Assembly: GCF_019693215.1 (NCBI RefSeq)
Contig: NZ_CP081183.1
Span: 2,235,226 to 2,299,225, forward strand
Origin: Salinarchaeum sp. IM2453
GTDB lineage: Archaea > Halobacteriota > Halobacteria > Halobacteriales > Salinarchaeaceae
Reading direction: 5' to 3'
Length of the DNA stretch: 64,000 nucleotides
Positions 1-9,418 of the stretch are shown here, piece by piece (position 1 is the stretch's first letter; each line of letters begins with the position of its first letter). Made by a program: the position numbers and the translations under genes. Under the pieces are notes generated by a model. That model saw nothing but the letters and a program-made list of their open reading frames with translations, made no database searches and was not told where the DNA came from.

Positions 1-39
1 ATAGATTTAATAAATTAGAGAACAAAGGTAGGTATAGCA

Positions 40-1290
40 ATGGAAAGTTTTCGATGTGCGATTGTCGGAGGCGGTATTCATGGTGTTTATATGGCTGGTC
101 GAATACTCGAGGAGACACAGATTACAGCATCAGAACTTGTCGTCATTGATCCAAATAAGAAATTGCTGAGTACATTCAGACAGCGAGTTTCAGCCTGTGG
201 GATGGAGACACTTCGATCACCATATGTCCATCACGTCGGAACAGATCCGTTCTCATTAGAGACTTACGCAGAAGCAAATCACCGCGGAGGAGAACTTGTG
301 GAGACCGTTCATTATCCTGAGCGTCCAACACAGTCATTATTTTTTGACCACGCTGACAATGTTATTAGCCGGTCGAAACTTGACAAATTACATTGGACTT
401 CTAAGCTTGAAAATGCACAGTATGTCACTAATTCGTCGAGCGAATCTAGTGTCCAACTTATTCTTGAGACTGATGATGGTTCCATGATGGTTGATACGTG
501 CATTCTCGCCATTGGAGTTGGCGATCAGCTAACAATTCCTGAATGGGCTGCCAACGTTGAAGATATTAAGCATGTTTGGGGGGAGTTTAATCGATCGAGA
601 CGCTGTGAGCGGACGATTGTTGTAGGAGGTGGAATCACTGCTGGACAATTAGCAACAACCATTGCTGGCAGACAAATTAAAAATACCGGGTCAGAAACAG
701 AACACATCCAAGTTCTTACTAAATCACCAATTGAGTGGGAAACCACTGAAGCACCTCCCCCATGGCTCAACTGGGATCACATCGAACGAGAACTTCATCA
801 GTATCCGCCGGCGTCACAACAGCGGTATAACCTGATATGTGAGGTAAGAAATGACGGAACAATGCCTCCATACCTATATGATAAAATTGACAGCTATCGG
901 TCGGATGGTATTCTTGATCTTACGGAAGGGAATGTTGTATCAGCACGGCAGGAGGGTGATCAAGTCGAGCTTAGACTTGCCTGCGGTGACAAAATAACTG
1001 CAGACCGGGCTGTTCTTGCTACAGGGTTTGATTCTTCATTTCAGATTCCATTAGTTGACCGGCTTGCAAATTCGTTAAACTTGGAGCGGGGTTATCGGGG
1101 GTCTCCTGTCCTTGATGATGATACGCTTGGGTGGCACCACCATGATAAAACAGATACACCGTTGTATGTGACGGGGGCATTAGCGCTGTGTACTGTTGGG
1201 CCATTCGCATCAAATATTGTTGGTGCTCGTCGGAGTGCTGACCGTATTATTCCTGCAATTAAACAGAGACTAATATGTAAACCATCTTAG
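40..1290 (+). CDS. FAD/NAD(P)-binding oxidoreductase, N-hydroxylase-like
   Basis: A 416-residue flavoprotein with two Rossmann dinucleotide sites: an N-terminal GGGIHG (residues about 9-14) for FAD and a second VVGGGITAG near residue 195 for NAD(P)H. A late ATGF motif ('LATGFDSS') matches the pattern of class B flavoprotein monooxygenases of the lysine/ornithine N-hydroxylase (SidA/IucD/PvdA) kind, which use NADPH and O2. The substrate cannot be told from the sequence, and no siderophore gene is nearby. It is a single gene with AT-rich DNA directly upstream; the 1.3 kb region after it holds only transposon debris. The family assignment is fairly secure, the reaction is not. Confidence 0.75.
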   Translation: MESFRCAIVGGGIHGVYMAGRILEETQITASELVVIDPNKKLLSTFRQRVSACGMETLRSPYVHHVGTDPFSLETYAEANHRGGELVETVHYPERPTQSLFFDHADNVISRSKLDKLHWTSKLENAQYVTNSSSESSVQLILETDDGSMMVDTCILAIGVGDQLTIPEWAANVEDIKHVWGEFNRSRRCERTIVVGGGITAGQLATTIAGRQIKNTGSETEHIQVLTKSPIEWETTEAPPPWLNWDHIERELHQYPPASQQRYNLICEVRNDGTMPPYLYDKIDSYRSDGILDLTEGNVVSARQEGDQVELRLACGDKITADRAVLATGFDSSFQIPLVDRLANSLNLERGYRGSPVLDDDTLGWHHHDKTDTPLYVTGALALCTVGPFASNIVGARRSADRIIPAIKQRLICKPS

Positions 1291-1330
1291 CACTGAAACT
1301 ATTTCTTTGCCCTCGGGTAGTTGACTAGTC

Positions 1331-1672
1331 AACGGCCTCGGCGTCAAGTGGCTCGAGAAGTGAAGTGTCTTGTCATCAGGGGAATCTTCGATCTCTGTAC
1401 GACCCCGAGGTTTGTCAGTGGGCTCTCGCTCTACTAGACCGTAGTTCGGTAGGTCTGGTCTGACCAGTCACGTTCACTGCCCCTAAGTTAAGAGCTAGTC
1501 AACTGGTGGCCCATCCACCGCGAGACATCTGCCTGTAATAGATCCATTCATATCCCAAGCCACTACCTGACAAATGTTTATACAATAGAGAGAACCAGCC
1601 CCACTGTTGAACGTTGTTGGCGTCATTGAGTGTCGGCCGCCTCCAAGGGGGCAAGCCCCGTGGTATCCGCCT
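1331..1672 (-). repeat. Decayed tnpB 3' fragment, repeat copy A
   Basis: About 340 bases that recur with roughly 85-90 percent identity at 26890-27213 in the same orientation. Read on the minus strand, it gives RGGWATS, a stop, then LALNLGAVNVTGQTRP, which resembles the C-terminal tail of haloarchaeal IS1341-type TnpB proteins (from memory, not searched). Frames are broken, so it is a fossil. The high-coordinate edge ends in a small GC-rich hairpin (arms about GGGGC/GCCCC near 1647-1662), as expected of IS200/IS605 subterminal structure. Confidence 0.55.
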
Positions 1673-1685
1673 CATACCGTCTGTG

Positions 1686-1745
1686 AAATACCCCTGCCTA
1701 CTCGCTTCCGTCGTTCGCTCCTTGAGAATGGGGGACTTAGTCTGT
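1686..1745 (-). mobile_element. Solo tnpB tail/right-end remnant 1
   Basis: The minus strand reads as a TnpB C-terminal tail (SPILKERTTEASRQG) and shares the 'cgctccttgag.a.gggg' core with remnants at 3530, 5358, 5761 and 14480. No other part of that element remains, and it lies beside repeat copy A, suggesting nested insertions. It may be the 3' part of a guide-RNA (omega RNA) scaffold, which in TnpB elements overlaps the end of the gene. Confidence 0.45.
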
Positions 1746-2078
1746 GAGAGCTAAATGCTACTTCCTTGTTTCAAACTAGATAACGAGGCGGGGTCCCCGA
1801 TCTACTGCAGATGGACTCATCAGCCGTCCGGTTAGAGAGGTGTTCGTCAATATCTTATCAAGTCAGGAGCGAGGACGCTATGGAAGCCAAATGCACTGGA
1901 TTTCTCTTTTTTGGATAGGGCCGAGTTTGCTGACAGGTCCCGAGCCCCGTGTTTGAGGCCGATGACAGAATAAAACAACAATCGTGACAAGTAAGCTTTA
2001 TTGATATATCTAATGTATACATTGCTTCTTGAGATAGTCGTATATGTAGTCAGTGTATACCATACATCACGAGAAGAC
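1746..2078. other. Intergenic, no gene seen
   Basis: No convincing coding frame is seen between the transposon debris and the small gene at 2079. The last 80 bases are AT-rich with TATA-like stretches (for example 'gatatatctaatgtatac' near 2003-2020), probably the promoter of the next gene. Confidence 0.4.
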
Positions 2079-2306
2079 ATGACATCGTTTGCACTTGGTG
2101 ACCGCGTACGGGTTGACATCCCGGACGTGACTCATCCTGCATACGAAGAATATCATGGACGTCATGGCATAGTTGTGCAGTTGCTTGTACACTCTATGGG
2201 GATGAATAGAGCCAAAAATCACGGAGAACCGAGCTATCGAGTTCAACTTGATGATGGCACCATCCAAGATTTTGGGTCTCCGCATCTTCGTCCACCGATT
2301 GAGTAA
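2079..2306 (+). CDS. Small L21e-like (SH3-fold) protein
   Basis: A 75-residue protein beginning MTSFALGDRVRVDIPD and ending with a DFGSPHLRPPIE tail. The pattern GDRVRVDIPD...HGRHG.V..L...YRVQLDDG looks like the small beta-barrel found in ribosomal protein L21e and in a widespread set of short haloarchaeal proteins of unknown role. I start at 2079 because an in-frame ATG 26 codons upstream would add a hydrophobic segment absent from the family. It is followed by a hairpin and converges on msrA. A role in RNA or protein binding is only a guess. Confidence 0.6.
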   Translation: MTSFALGDRVRVDIPDVTHPAYEEYHGRHGIVVQLLVHSMGMNRAKNHGEPSYRVQLDDGTIQDFGSPHLRPPIE

Positions 2307-2311
2307 TATTT

Positions 2312-2328
2312 GGCCGTCTCTCACGGCC
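2312..2328 (+). terminator. Hairpin after the L21e-like gene
   Basis: GGCCG-(7 nt)-CGGCC, flanked by AATATT on both sides, starts 6 bases after the stop at 2306 and lies between two convergent genes. It could end transcription from either side, although archaeal termination usually relies on T-runs rather than hairpins. Confidence 0.35.
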
Positions 2329-2407
2329 GATCACATAATATTTTGACATATTTCCCGGTGAATGTAGCAGTAACCAATATAACTCGGTTGAGATACAGAG
2401 GAATCGT

Positions 2408-3001
2408 TCAGTTGATAAATGGAACATCGACTGAATGTCCCGCTACATGAGCGTTTAGCATCGCAGCTGTAGGTGAGTCTCTGATATCGTTATCGTTGTA
2501 GCCCGCATTGTAGAATGCCTCCATAATCCATCGCTTTCCCTGGATATTATACTTCTGATGGTAATCTTCTGCCATGTAAAATTTGTCTATTTGCTCAATG
2601 CGCGTTTTTATATCTGATTGATTGCATAACTTTTCTTCAAGATATGTATCAAGATCTTCTCTTTGCTGCGGCGTTATAGTAAAAATGACATTTTGGTACT
2701 GGCGCTTTGAGGGCTGATAAGACGGATTGTGTTGGTCAAATGCATAATCCAATAGCTCAGTAAACGAAATTCGGCTGTGATCATACTCAATTTGAACTAC
2801 TTCTGTATGATTACCTATGAGCTGATATGAAGGATTGTCTTTTGTTCCACCTGCGTATCCAACACGTGTTCGCACAACGCCATTGAGAGATCCAAATGCT
2901 GCATCTGGTCCCCAAAAGCATCCCAATCCAAATGTTGCTGTATCGAGATCTGCAGGAACTTTCCTATCATACTCTTTGATGAGTGCTGGTGTCAAATTCA
3001 T
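2408..3001 (-). CDS. msrA: Peptide methionine sulfoxide reductase MsrA
   Basis: A 197-residue protein with the MsrA signature GCFWGPDAAFG near residues 27-37, where the Cys in GCFWG is the catalytic nucleophile, followed by VRTRVGYAGG and the NPSYQ..GNHTEVVQIEYD stretch typical of the family. It reduces the S-form of methionine sulfoxide in oxidised proteins in the cytoplasm, using thioredoxin-type reductants. Length and motif order are normal. It stands alone, transcribed towards the L21e-like gene. An AT-rich stretch lies just upstream of the ATG at 3001. Confidence 0.93.
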   Translation of the reverse strand: MNLTPALIKEYDRKVPADLDTATFGLGCFWGPDAAFGSLNGVVRTRVGYAGGTKDNPSYQLIGNHTEVVQIEYDHSRISFTELLDYAFDQHNPSYQPSKRQYQNVIFTITPQQREDLDTYLEEKLCNQSDIKTRIEQIDKFYMAEDYHQKYNIQGKRWIMEAFYNAGYNDNDIRDSPTAAMLNAHVAGHSVDVPFIN

Positions 3002-3278
3002 TTTAGATATTTATCTGATGATATAATATTTGAGTTTGAACTGCTTAACCGTATCTCGACAGATCCACCAAGATAGCAAGTAGGGTTGCTCAGGGGCTGA
3101 TCTCAGAGCAACTTGCTGTTCATAATATTGTCTTTATTTATACGCGTTCAGCAAACAATGAACCTCTCCGGGGTCAAGCCCCGTAGCAGTCGCTTCGACC
3201 GCCTGTACATAGTGTTATATTCTTGCTAGTATTACTCATAGCAGCCTTTTAGTCATTAACGCACAGCGGGTTAATTGT

Positions 3279-3524
3279 ATGGTAATAATCATTGATGGGT
3301 CCATTACCTACGAAACACCTGAAGGTTCAAAAACAGTTGAACAAGATGAGATTGTCTACGATAAGACCACAGACCACTGGTGGTTTGTAGCTGAAGGACA
3401 AGAGCTCACTCGGATCCCACGCGAACGTGTTTATCTGATTACGGGAACGAAAGGATCAGCAACAAAAGAATTGGATTCGAAGGAATCAGGTCGAGAAACA
3501 GACGAATACGGACACCCAGTTTGA
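3279..3524 (+). CDS. Small protein of unknown function
   Basis: An 81-residue acidic protein (starts MVIIIDGSITYETPEG, contains TTDHWWFV, ends in a charged, probably disordered tail). Codon use and acidic composition look haloarchaeal and no longer frame overlaps it. No family is recognised. The core (about residues 1-60) predicts mostly beta strands. The gene lies between a 277-base spacer with a GGGGTCAAGCCCC hairpin (about 3168-3180), resembling IS ends elsewhere in the window, and a tnpB-tail remnant, so it sits in transposon debris. Confidence 0.5.
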   Translation: MVIIIDGSITYETPEGSKTVEQDEIVYDKTTDHWWFVAEGQELTRIPRERVYLITGTKGSATKELDSKESGRETDEYGHPV

Positions 3525-3529
3525 ACTAC

Positions 3530-3595
3530 TTTGTCTACTCGCCGCATTCGGTTACTCTTTGAGGACGTGGACGTAGCTTGTAGAAGTTAAAAACT
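3530..3595 (-). mobile_element. Solo tnpB tail/right-end remnant 2 (diverged)
   Basis: 'ctactcgcc...ctctttgaggacgtgg' followed by 'acgtagcttgtagaagttaa' is a diverged copy of the better preserved remnants at 5761-5820 and 14480-14560. The order of blocks is the same, so it is the same element end in minus-strand orientation, with perhaps a quarter of positions changed. Confidence 0.4.
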
Positions 3596-3840
3596 GGAAG
3601 TCAGATGGGACTTATGATTAACTTGTTTTGTCGCCCAGCCAAAGTGGAGCCTCTCGCCTTGGTACCATTGTAGTCCATTTTGAACTAACTGCTCTGGCAC
3701 TTATCCTTATTTATATATCCCATGTGGATTTTGTATTTGAGATTAACGCCAGATATCTACAGGCGGAGCAGGCCGAGGCGGTTCACGAAAAGTACCGTAG
3801 CGTATGGATTATGTGTCTCACTATACCAGTATATTCTGGA

Positions 3841-3858
3841 AAATATAAATATTATAAT
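3841..3858 (+). promoter_or_regulatory. TATA-rich promoter of the phosphatase gene
   Basis: 'aaatataaatattataat' lies 34-51 bases before the ATG at 3892. An archaeal start site about 25 bases downstream would give a very short leader, which supports the downstream start codon over the far-upstream frame opening. Confidence 0.45.
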
Positions 3859-3891
3859 ACTTTTTGTAAGGTGCTTGTGTCAATTCAGGTG

Positions 3892-5331
3892 ATGTCAGAA
3901 AGCAACACAAATGACATCGATCACGGTGGCACAGATAATACAGACCGGCGGACATTTATGGGAGCCTTGGGGGCGATGGGAAGTGGAGCGGCTATTGACA
4001 TTGGTCTTGGTGACCGATTTGGTGGTTCTAACCAGGGACTTGGTGTCTCAGATCCGAAGAACTTGATTCTCTTTATTCCTGATGGAGGCGGGCAAACACA
4101 GGATACAGCGGCACGCTACTACCGAGCGTATGAAAAGAATCCTGAGGCGTTTCCATTGAATATTAACACCGGAATGATTGAAGACGTGGAAATGGGTATT
4201 GACCAGGCTGATATTAAAGGTTCAATGTCAACGTATCCTGATGATCCAGATGGTCAGTTGATTACGGATTCAGCGGCAGCCGGAACTGCAATGTCGACAG
4301 GATATAAAACATATTCTGGAGCAGTCTCAGTTGACCATGCTGGGCGCCCGATAGAAACAATCTTAGAGAAAGCAAACGATGCCGGATACGCAACTGGATT
4401 AGTTACGACGACACAGATGACACATGCGACTCCAGCAACATTCGGAGCTCACGTAGAGAGCCGTGGTATGCAGGAAGAAATTGCACGACAATATATCCAG
4501 GAACAAGATATCGATGTACTCCTTGGAGGAGATCGGTCACACTTTAGCCCAGAAGATCGTAGCGACGGCCAAGATTTGATCGCGCAAGCAGAGTGGCAGG
4601 GTTATGAATATGTAACAACAAAAGATGGCCTTGAGTCAGTCTCTGGGGGGAAGGTGCTGGGACTGTTCAGTGAAAGCGGACATCTTGACTACTACATTGA
4701 CCGGTTACATAATCCAGACAATACACAGCCTGGATTGGAACTAATGACGGAAGTTGCTATCTCAATACTGCAGGAGCAATCAGACAGAGGGTTCTTTTTA
4801 ATGGTTGAGGGTGGTCGTGTTGATCACTACGGACACGCCAACGATCCAGCAATGATCCCTGAGCAGGTTGAGCATGACTACGCGGTCGAAGTTGGCATGG
4901 ATTATGCAGATGAAACTGATAACACTCTTGTCGTTAACGTCGCAGACCACGAAACAGGCGGATTGTCTCTCAGCCGTGATTCGTACTATATGGATTGGGA
5001 TCCGATTGTAAATCAAGAGGTCTCACAATGGCGAATTGCAGAAGAATTAGAAGACGCAATTAGTATTGGCGAGGTCCGTGATACGATTGAAGAATACACT
5101 GGGATTGATGACCTTTCTGATGATGAAGCTGCAGAACTGATCAATGACCCAAACGCAATTCGTGGCCGAGATAGTGTTATTAATGAGCGGGCAGGCCTTG
5201 CATGGGGAACAGACGCACACAGTGCTCAGGATGTTCCGATATATGCCAAGGGCCCCTCCGCGGAATACTTTAAAACAGGGATTGACAACACCGAGCTTAT
5301 GAATGGATTTACTTCCCACCTTGATATTTGA
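3892..5331 (+). CDS. phoA: Alkaline phosphatase (PhoA superfamily), exported
   Basis: A 479-residue protein of the alkaline phosphatase fold. Near residue 64 it has FIPDGGGQ (metal-binding Asp); near 126 DSAAAGTAMSTG carries the catalytic Ser; near 350 VADHETGGLS and near 440 GTDAHSAQDVP carry the metal-binding Asp/His residues. These are the two-zinc/one-magnesium site residues of phosphomonoesterases. The N-terminus has a twin-arginine-like NTDRRTFMGALGAMG stretch, suggesting Tat export, which is the norm in haloarchaea. The open frame extends 88 codons further upstream, but that part does not look coding and lies across a TATA box, so I start at 3892. Probably used to scavenge phosphate; no Pho-box identified. 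Confidence 0.88.
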   Translation: MSESNTNDIDHGGTDNTDRRTFMGALGAMGSGAAIDIGLGDRFGGSNQGLGVSDPKNLILFIPDGGGQTQDTAARYYRAYEKNPEAFPLNINTGMIEDVEMGIDQADIKGSMSTYPDDPDGQLITDSAAAGTAMSTGYKTYSGAVSVDHAGRPIETILEKANDAGYATGLVTTTQMTHATPATFGAHVESRGMQEEIARQYIQEQDIDVLLGGDRSHFSPEDRSDGQDLIAQAEWQGYEYVTTKDGLESVSGGKVLGLFSESGHLDYYIDRLHNPDNTQPGLELMTEVAISILQEQSDRGFFLMVEGGRVDHYGHANDPAMIPEQVEHDYAVEVGMDYADETDNTLVVNVADHETGGLSLSRDSYYMDWDPIVNQEVSQWRIAEELEDAISIGEVRDTIEEYTGIDDLSDDEAAELINDPNAIRGRDSVINERAGLAWGTDAHSAQDVPIYAKGPSAEYFKTGIDNTELMNGFTSHLDI

Positions 5332-5357
5332 GCCAACTTTGGCTGTTACCTACACTC

Positions 5358-5640
5358 GTGAACTACCCCTGTCTACTCACTCACCGCTGACGCGGGTCGT
5401 TCCTTGAGGCAGGGGCTTCCTGGTTCAACGACGCGCTTTGGAGACACCTTATCGGATGGGTCCTCAGTCTCCCCAGAGAGCACAGTCTCCGCAGGCACTG
5501 ATTCGGCCATGCCCTGACCTACTGCCTGCGCAGTTGCTTTAACTCCAAGCTTGTCCAATCCGAGGCGTGGCCGATATTCTTGTGTGAGCGCGTGATTGTA
5601 TACTTCTCGACACGTCTGAATATGGGGCCCATGCAGTAGT
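5358..5640 (-). pseudogene. tnpB internal-deletion fragment with right end
   Basis: The minus strand gives an N-terminal TnpB-like segment (TCREVYNHALTQEYRPRLGL) that runs in frame into a C-terminal tail ending KRVVEPGSPCLKERPASAVSE and a stop at 5373-5375. The catalytic RuvC and zinc-finger middle is missing, so this is a deletion derivative, not a working nuclease. Beyond the stop, the 'aggggtagttcac' end matches the remnant at 14480-14560 closely. The upstream limit is uncertain because an in-frame stop occurs near 5648. Confidence 0.6.
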
Positions 5641-5760
5641 AGCTATCTCAGTGTCTTCCGGCGTTGCAGCGTACTTGAATGTCTCCTCAACCACTACTAA
5701 TATGTTAGTTTTCCTATCACTTGAACATTCGGGAAGTAAAGGAGCGGACGGCTGTATCCT

Positions 5761-5820
5761 CTCCCTACTCGCTCCCTTCGCTCGCTCCTTGAGGACGGGG
5801 ACGTAGCCTGCAAAAGTTAA
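5761..5820 (-). mobile_element. Solo tnpB tail/right-end remnant 3
   Basis: The last 41 bases match the inverted copy at 14480-14520 with three differences. The minus strand reads LTFAGYVPVLKERAKGASR, a TnpB C-terminal tail. It sits just after the dld1 gene end and is oriented opposite to the 14.5 kb copy, so the two bracket the dld1-lctP-dld2 segment as inverted repeats. Confidence 0.5.
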
Positions 5821-5920
5821 GATAGATCCAAATCGTACTACGTTGATATATCTTTTTAGGACAGAGTAAGAGTACGTTACAGTACAACGGTGGTCTTGAT
5901 TAGGGGATACTGTTCACTTG

Positions 5921-8900
5921 TTAGTCATCGCTTGTTGCGGTTGTTGATGGTGAAGACGCACTGATATGTTCTGATTGAGCAGAGCCAGTAACTGCTTTTG
6001 CAACCATTTCGATTGGGTGATCTGGCTTATCACCGACTGGACCATCCTCAATCTGTGTCCGGCACGACGCTCCAGGAGCAACAACACGGTCTCCATCACT
6101 CTGGCGAATCTTGTCATACACCAGACGCCCAATGGCCTTTGAGATTCCATAGTGTTCTTTTTCATAACCGAATGACCCGGCCATTCCACAACAGCTTGAG
6201 TCAAGCGGATCAACAGCATATCCCGCCCGTCTCATCACACCAACAGCGTGATGGTCTTTGTTTGTTGCCTTCTGGTTGCAGTGGCCGTGATATGTAAGGT
6301 GGTGATCCGGTGCATCAAACGTAAGTCGTTCGTCTACTCTAAACTGATCCATATACTCAAGAACGCCAAAGGCGGCACCAGAAACTCGTCCGACTGCTTC
6401 TCCGTCGAGTATATCCAGATATTCATCCTGGAACATGACAGCGTCAGATGGTTCAACAAAGATGACGGAATATCCATCCTGAACCTTTGGATCGAGCAAC
6501 TCAACGTTTTGTTCTGCTCGGGTTCGAACCGTGTCAAGGAATCCCTTTGAGAAAGCAGCCCGTCCTGACGGAGCAAGATTATCCATGATCTCGACGCGAA
6601 TGCCTGCCGATTCTAGTGTTTTGATAGCGGCTATCCCAGGCTCCGGGTAGCTGTATGTCGTGTATGTGTCCGGGAACAAGACAACCTTGTCGATCGCCTC
6701 TCGCTCGGAAATTTGTGGTCCGCCTCGCTGTTCGAACCAATCAAGAAGTGTTGTGCGACGGAATGTCGGAAGCTTTCTATCTTTTGCAATACCCATTACC
6801 TTAGATAGAATCTCTCTGCTTCCCGGAACTTTCTGCGCGATATTTGAGATTGGGGCCAACATGCTTCCGACCTTTGAGAGTCGATCAACATCTCTGAAGA
6901 GTTTATCCCGGATACCAGCCCCATCTTTTTCGTGATGCTGATGTTTAACCTCTGCACGAAGCTTTGCCATGTCAACTCCAGTTGGACAATCACTCTTGCA
7001 GCCTTTGCAACCAATACAGAGGTTCATGATCTCTTCTTGGAAGCGTTCTGAGTGAAGTTCTTTTTCAGGGAGGTTGCCGCTGATTGCGGCGCGAAGCATG
7101 TTTGCTCGACCGCGCGTTGTTTGTGTCTCTTCTTTAGATACACGATATGTTGGACACATCACGTCACTCTCTGTCTGGCGACAAGTTCCACACCCATTAC
7201 ATAGTTCAACTAAATGTGAGAACCCGCCTTCTTCGGTGAAGTCAAGTTCGGTCTGCGGCTCAATGGACTGATAATCTGCCCCATAGCGAAGGTTCTTCCG
7301 CATATCAGCTCCAACGCCGCGACCACTGTCGGGTCCATAGTCTTCGGGATCATCTCGGTACACGACATTACCAGGATGCATGATCCAGTCTGGATCAAAA
7401 GCAGTCTTGATCTGCTTGAATGCATCCCACAGATCTTCACCATACATCTTTGGGGTAAACTCAGTTCGTGCCATTCCATCGCCGTGCTCACCGGAAAATG
7501 ACCCATGGTGTTCAACGACAAGATCGGTCACGTCCTGCGTAATTGATCGCATCTTCTCAATCCCTTCTTGTTCTTTGAGATTCAGGATTGGGCGGATATG
7601 CAATGTCCCAGAGCCTGCATGAGCGAAGTATGCGGCCGATGTACTGTGATCATTAAGGACTTCTTCAAACCCTTGCACATACTCGGCTAGTTCTTCTGGT
7701 GGGACAGTAGCATCTTCAATGAACGGATAAGGTTTAGGATCTCCTTCCATTGACATCAGCAGTGGAATAACCGCCTTTCGAAGCTTCCAGATACGGTCTT
7801 GTTTCTTCTGAGAGTATGCCTCAACGACATCGAAGGCATTGCCATTCTTAACAAAAAAATCATTTGTCTCGGCGATTGCGTCCTCAAAGTCATGAACTAG
7901 TTCAGAATCAAATTCAAGCATGAGCGCGGCTTTTGCGCCTTCGGGGATTGGATCTGTATACTCTGAATAGCCTTCTGATTCTGCTGCCATTCTAAAGACA
8001 TCATCATCCATCAATTCAACGGCGCTTACATCAAATTCAAGCGCCTCTGGGACCGCCTTCATCGTGTCGACAAGATTATCGAAAAAATACAGCGCGAGAG
8101 CTGTTTCCTCTGGGACAGAAACCAGTGAGACTTCAGCTTCAACGATCACTCCAAGCGTTCCTTCGGCTCCAACAAAAAGCTTGGACAGATTGATAACGTC
8201 TTCTCCTTCTTCGTTTTCGTAGATTACACGGTCAAGATTATAGCCAGTTACTACGCGCTTAAGATTCGGATACCGATTTTCAATTTCTTCCTTGTTCTCC
8301 TCGACCAGCTGTCTAACCGTCTGATAGATACGAGACTCAGCGTTGTCTTTTTGTATAATCTCATTGTACTCATCTGAGTCTAGCACAATCTCTCGGGTGT
8401 GAATAAGATCACCGTTTGCCAGAACAACCTGCAGCTCCTCTGTATATGCGTCAGTAATTCCATATCGAACTGAGTGCGCGCCTGTGGAGTTGTTTCCGAT
8501 ACCCCCACCAATTGTGGATCGGTTAGATGAAGCAGGGTCTGGAGCAAATTTAAGATCATATTCAGCAAGAGCTTCGTCAAGATGGTCTTGTACAAGACCA
8601 GGCTGAACAACTGCTCGTTGGTCCTCGGGACGGAGTTCGATGATATCATCCATGTGGCGGGTGAAATCAAGAACAATGCATCCTGGTCCTACTGTCTGTC
8701 CACCAAGAGATGACCCGGCTCCACGTGGTAAAACAGGCACATCATGCTTTGATGCAACCTCAATAACCGCTTGCACGTCGGCAGCTGATTTGGGCAAAAC
8801 AGCACCTGCTGGCTGTGCTTGATAGATGCTGCCATCGGTTGCATACAGTACCTGAGCGTAGCGGTCAAATTTCACTTCGCCACTTACCCGGGAGCGCAAT

Positions 8901-9025
8901 TCACTAGCAAGGTCTTGATACTCCTCAACATCTGGGCGGTCGAGATTTAGATTGCCAGCTGACGCAATCTCTGTATGTCGTTCGGTATCCGACATTGGCA
9001 ATTCATTGTTATCTTCCATGTACAT
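5921..9025 (-). CDS. D-lactate dehydrogenase-type FAD/Fe-S protein 1
   Basis: A 1034-residue fusion. Residues about 50-280 form a PCMH-type FAD-binding domain (PVLPRGAGSSLGGQT near 97-111), about 285-540 the FAD-oxidase C-terminal domain. Two iron-sulfur motifs follow: CNGCGTC near 608 and CIGCKGCKSDCP near 669, then two CCG domains (HGHCNQ near 913 and SSCCGMAGSFGY near 944) that bind Fe-S in GlpC/LutA/HdrB proteins. This is the GlcD plus GlpC-like architecture of respiratory D-lactate (or D-2-hydroxyacid) dehydrogenases, oxidising the acid to its keto form and passing electrons to quinone. The first Fe-S motif has a long gap (C-x2-C-x2-C-x8-C). Divergent from a lactate permease, which supports lactate as substrate; glycolate or D-2-hydroxyglutarate are alternatives. 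Confidence 0.85.
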   Translation of the reverse strand: MYMEDNNELPMSDTERHTEIASAGNLNLDRPDVEEYQDLASELRSRVSGEVKFDRYAQVLYATDGSIYQAQPAGAVLPKSAADVQAVIEVASKHDVPVLPRGAGSSLGGQTVGPGCIVLDFTRHMDDIIELRPEDQRAVVQPGLVQDHLDEALAEYDLKFAPDPASSNRSTIGGGIGNNSTGAHSVRYGITDAYTEELQVVLANGDLIHTREIVLDSDEYNEIIQKDNAESRIYQTVRQLVEENKEEIENRYPNLKRVVTGYNLDRVIYENEEGEDVINLSKLFVGAEGTLGVIVEAEVSLVSVPEETALALYFFDNLVDTMKAVPEALEFDVSAVELMDDDVFRMAAESEGYSEYTDPIPEGAKAALMLEFDSELVHDFEDAIAETNDFFVKNGNAFDVVEAYSQKKQDRIWKLRKAVIPLLMSMEGDPKPYPFIEDATVPPEELAEYVQGFEEVLNDHSTSAAYFAHAGSGTLHIRPILNLKEQEGIEKMRSITQDVTDLVVEHHGSFSGEHGDGMARTEFTPKMYGEDLWDAFKQIKTAFDPDWIMHPGNVVYRDDPEDYGPDSGRGVGADMRKNLRYGADYQSIEPQTELDFTEEGGFSHLVELCNGCGTCRQTESDVMCPTYRVSKEETQTTRGRANMLRAAISGNLPEKELHSERFQEEIMNLCIGCKGCKSDCPTGVDMAKLRAEVKHQHHEKDGAGIRDKLFRDVDRLSKVGSMLAPISNIAQKVPGSREILSKVMGIAKDRKLPTFRRTTLLDWFEQRGGPQISEREAIDKVVLFPDTYTTYSYPEPGIAAIKTLESAGIRVEIMDNLAPSGRAAFSKGFLDTVRTRAEQNVELLDPKVQDGYSVIFVEPSDAVMFQDEYLDILDGEAVGRVSGAAFGVLEYMDQFRVDERLTFDAPDHHLTYHGHCNQKATNKDHHAVGVMRRAGYAVDPLDSSCCGMAGSFGYEKEHYGISKAIGRLVYDKIRQSDGDRVVAPGASCRTQIEDGPVGDKPDHPIEMVAKAVTGSAQSEHISASSPSTTATSDD

Positions 9026-9418
9026 AATTGTTCAGGATTGATCTCTGATATAAACCCGAAGGAGGCAGGACATAAGAATAAAGGCCGGTGAAATAGTCGG
9101 GAAACATCCTTTGCGGTGGCTCCCTCAATTGTCCTGTAAACTGTTCTGTTCTCCCCGACAATCGTATCCGTGGATGGTCCTTAAGAGCAGAGAGGTAGCT
9201 TAGAAAAGCTACTTCAGTCAGCTCCTGACGTGAGGATTCATAACGATGACATTCGAGCTGAATTGTACATTTATTTTCATCATTAATATAGAGAAATAAT
9301 ATCGATGGAAATACATGCAGTCGAAAAAATTCTGACACGATGGCATCGTTATCTTGCTTAACCTGTCGTTTCTCGCATAGCCGATATAGACGTGGTGTAA
9401 AATCTCCGGAGGTAAGCG
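9026..9418. other. Divergent spacer between dld1 and lctP1
   Basis: 393 bases separating oppositely transcribed genes, presumably with both promoters and any operator for lactate control. AT-rich patches near 9030-9050 and 9265-9300 could be TATA regions. No clear palindrome, RNA gene or coding frame is seen. Confidence 0.4.

Noticed and set aside
3628-3891. 88-codon N-terminal extension of the alkaline phosphatase frame
   Set aside because: It crosses a TATA-rich promoter and would place the twin-arginine signal internally.
5332-5346. AGCCAA/TTGGCT inverted repeat after the phosphatase stop as a terminator
   Set aside because: The loop would be only two bases and there is no T-run, so evidence is too thin.
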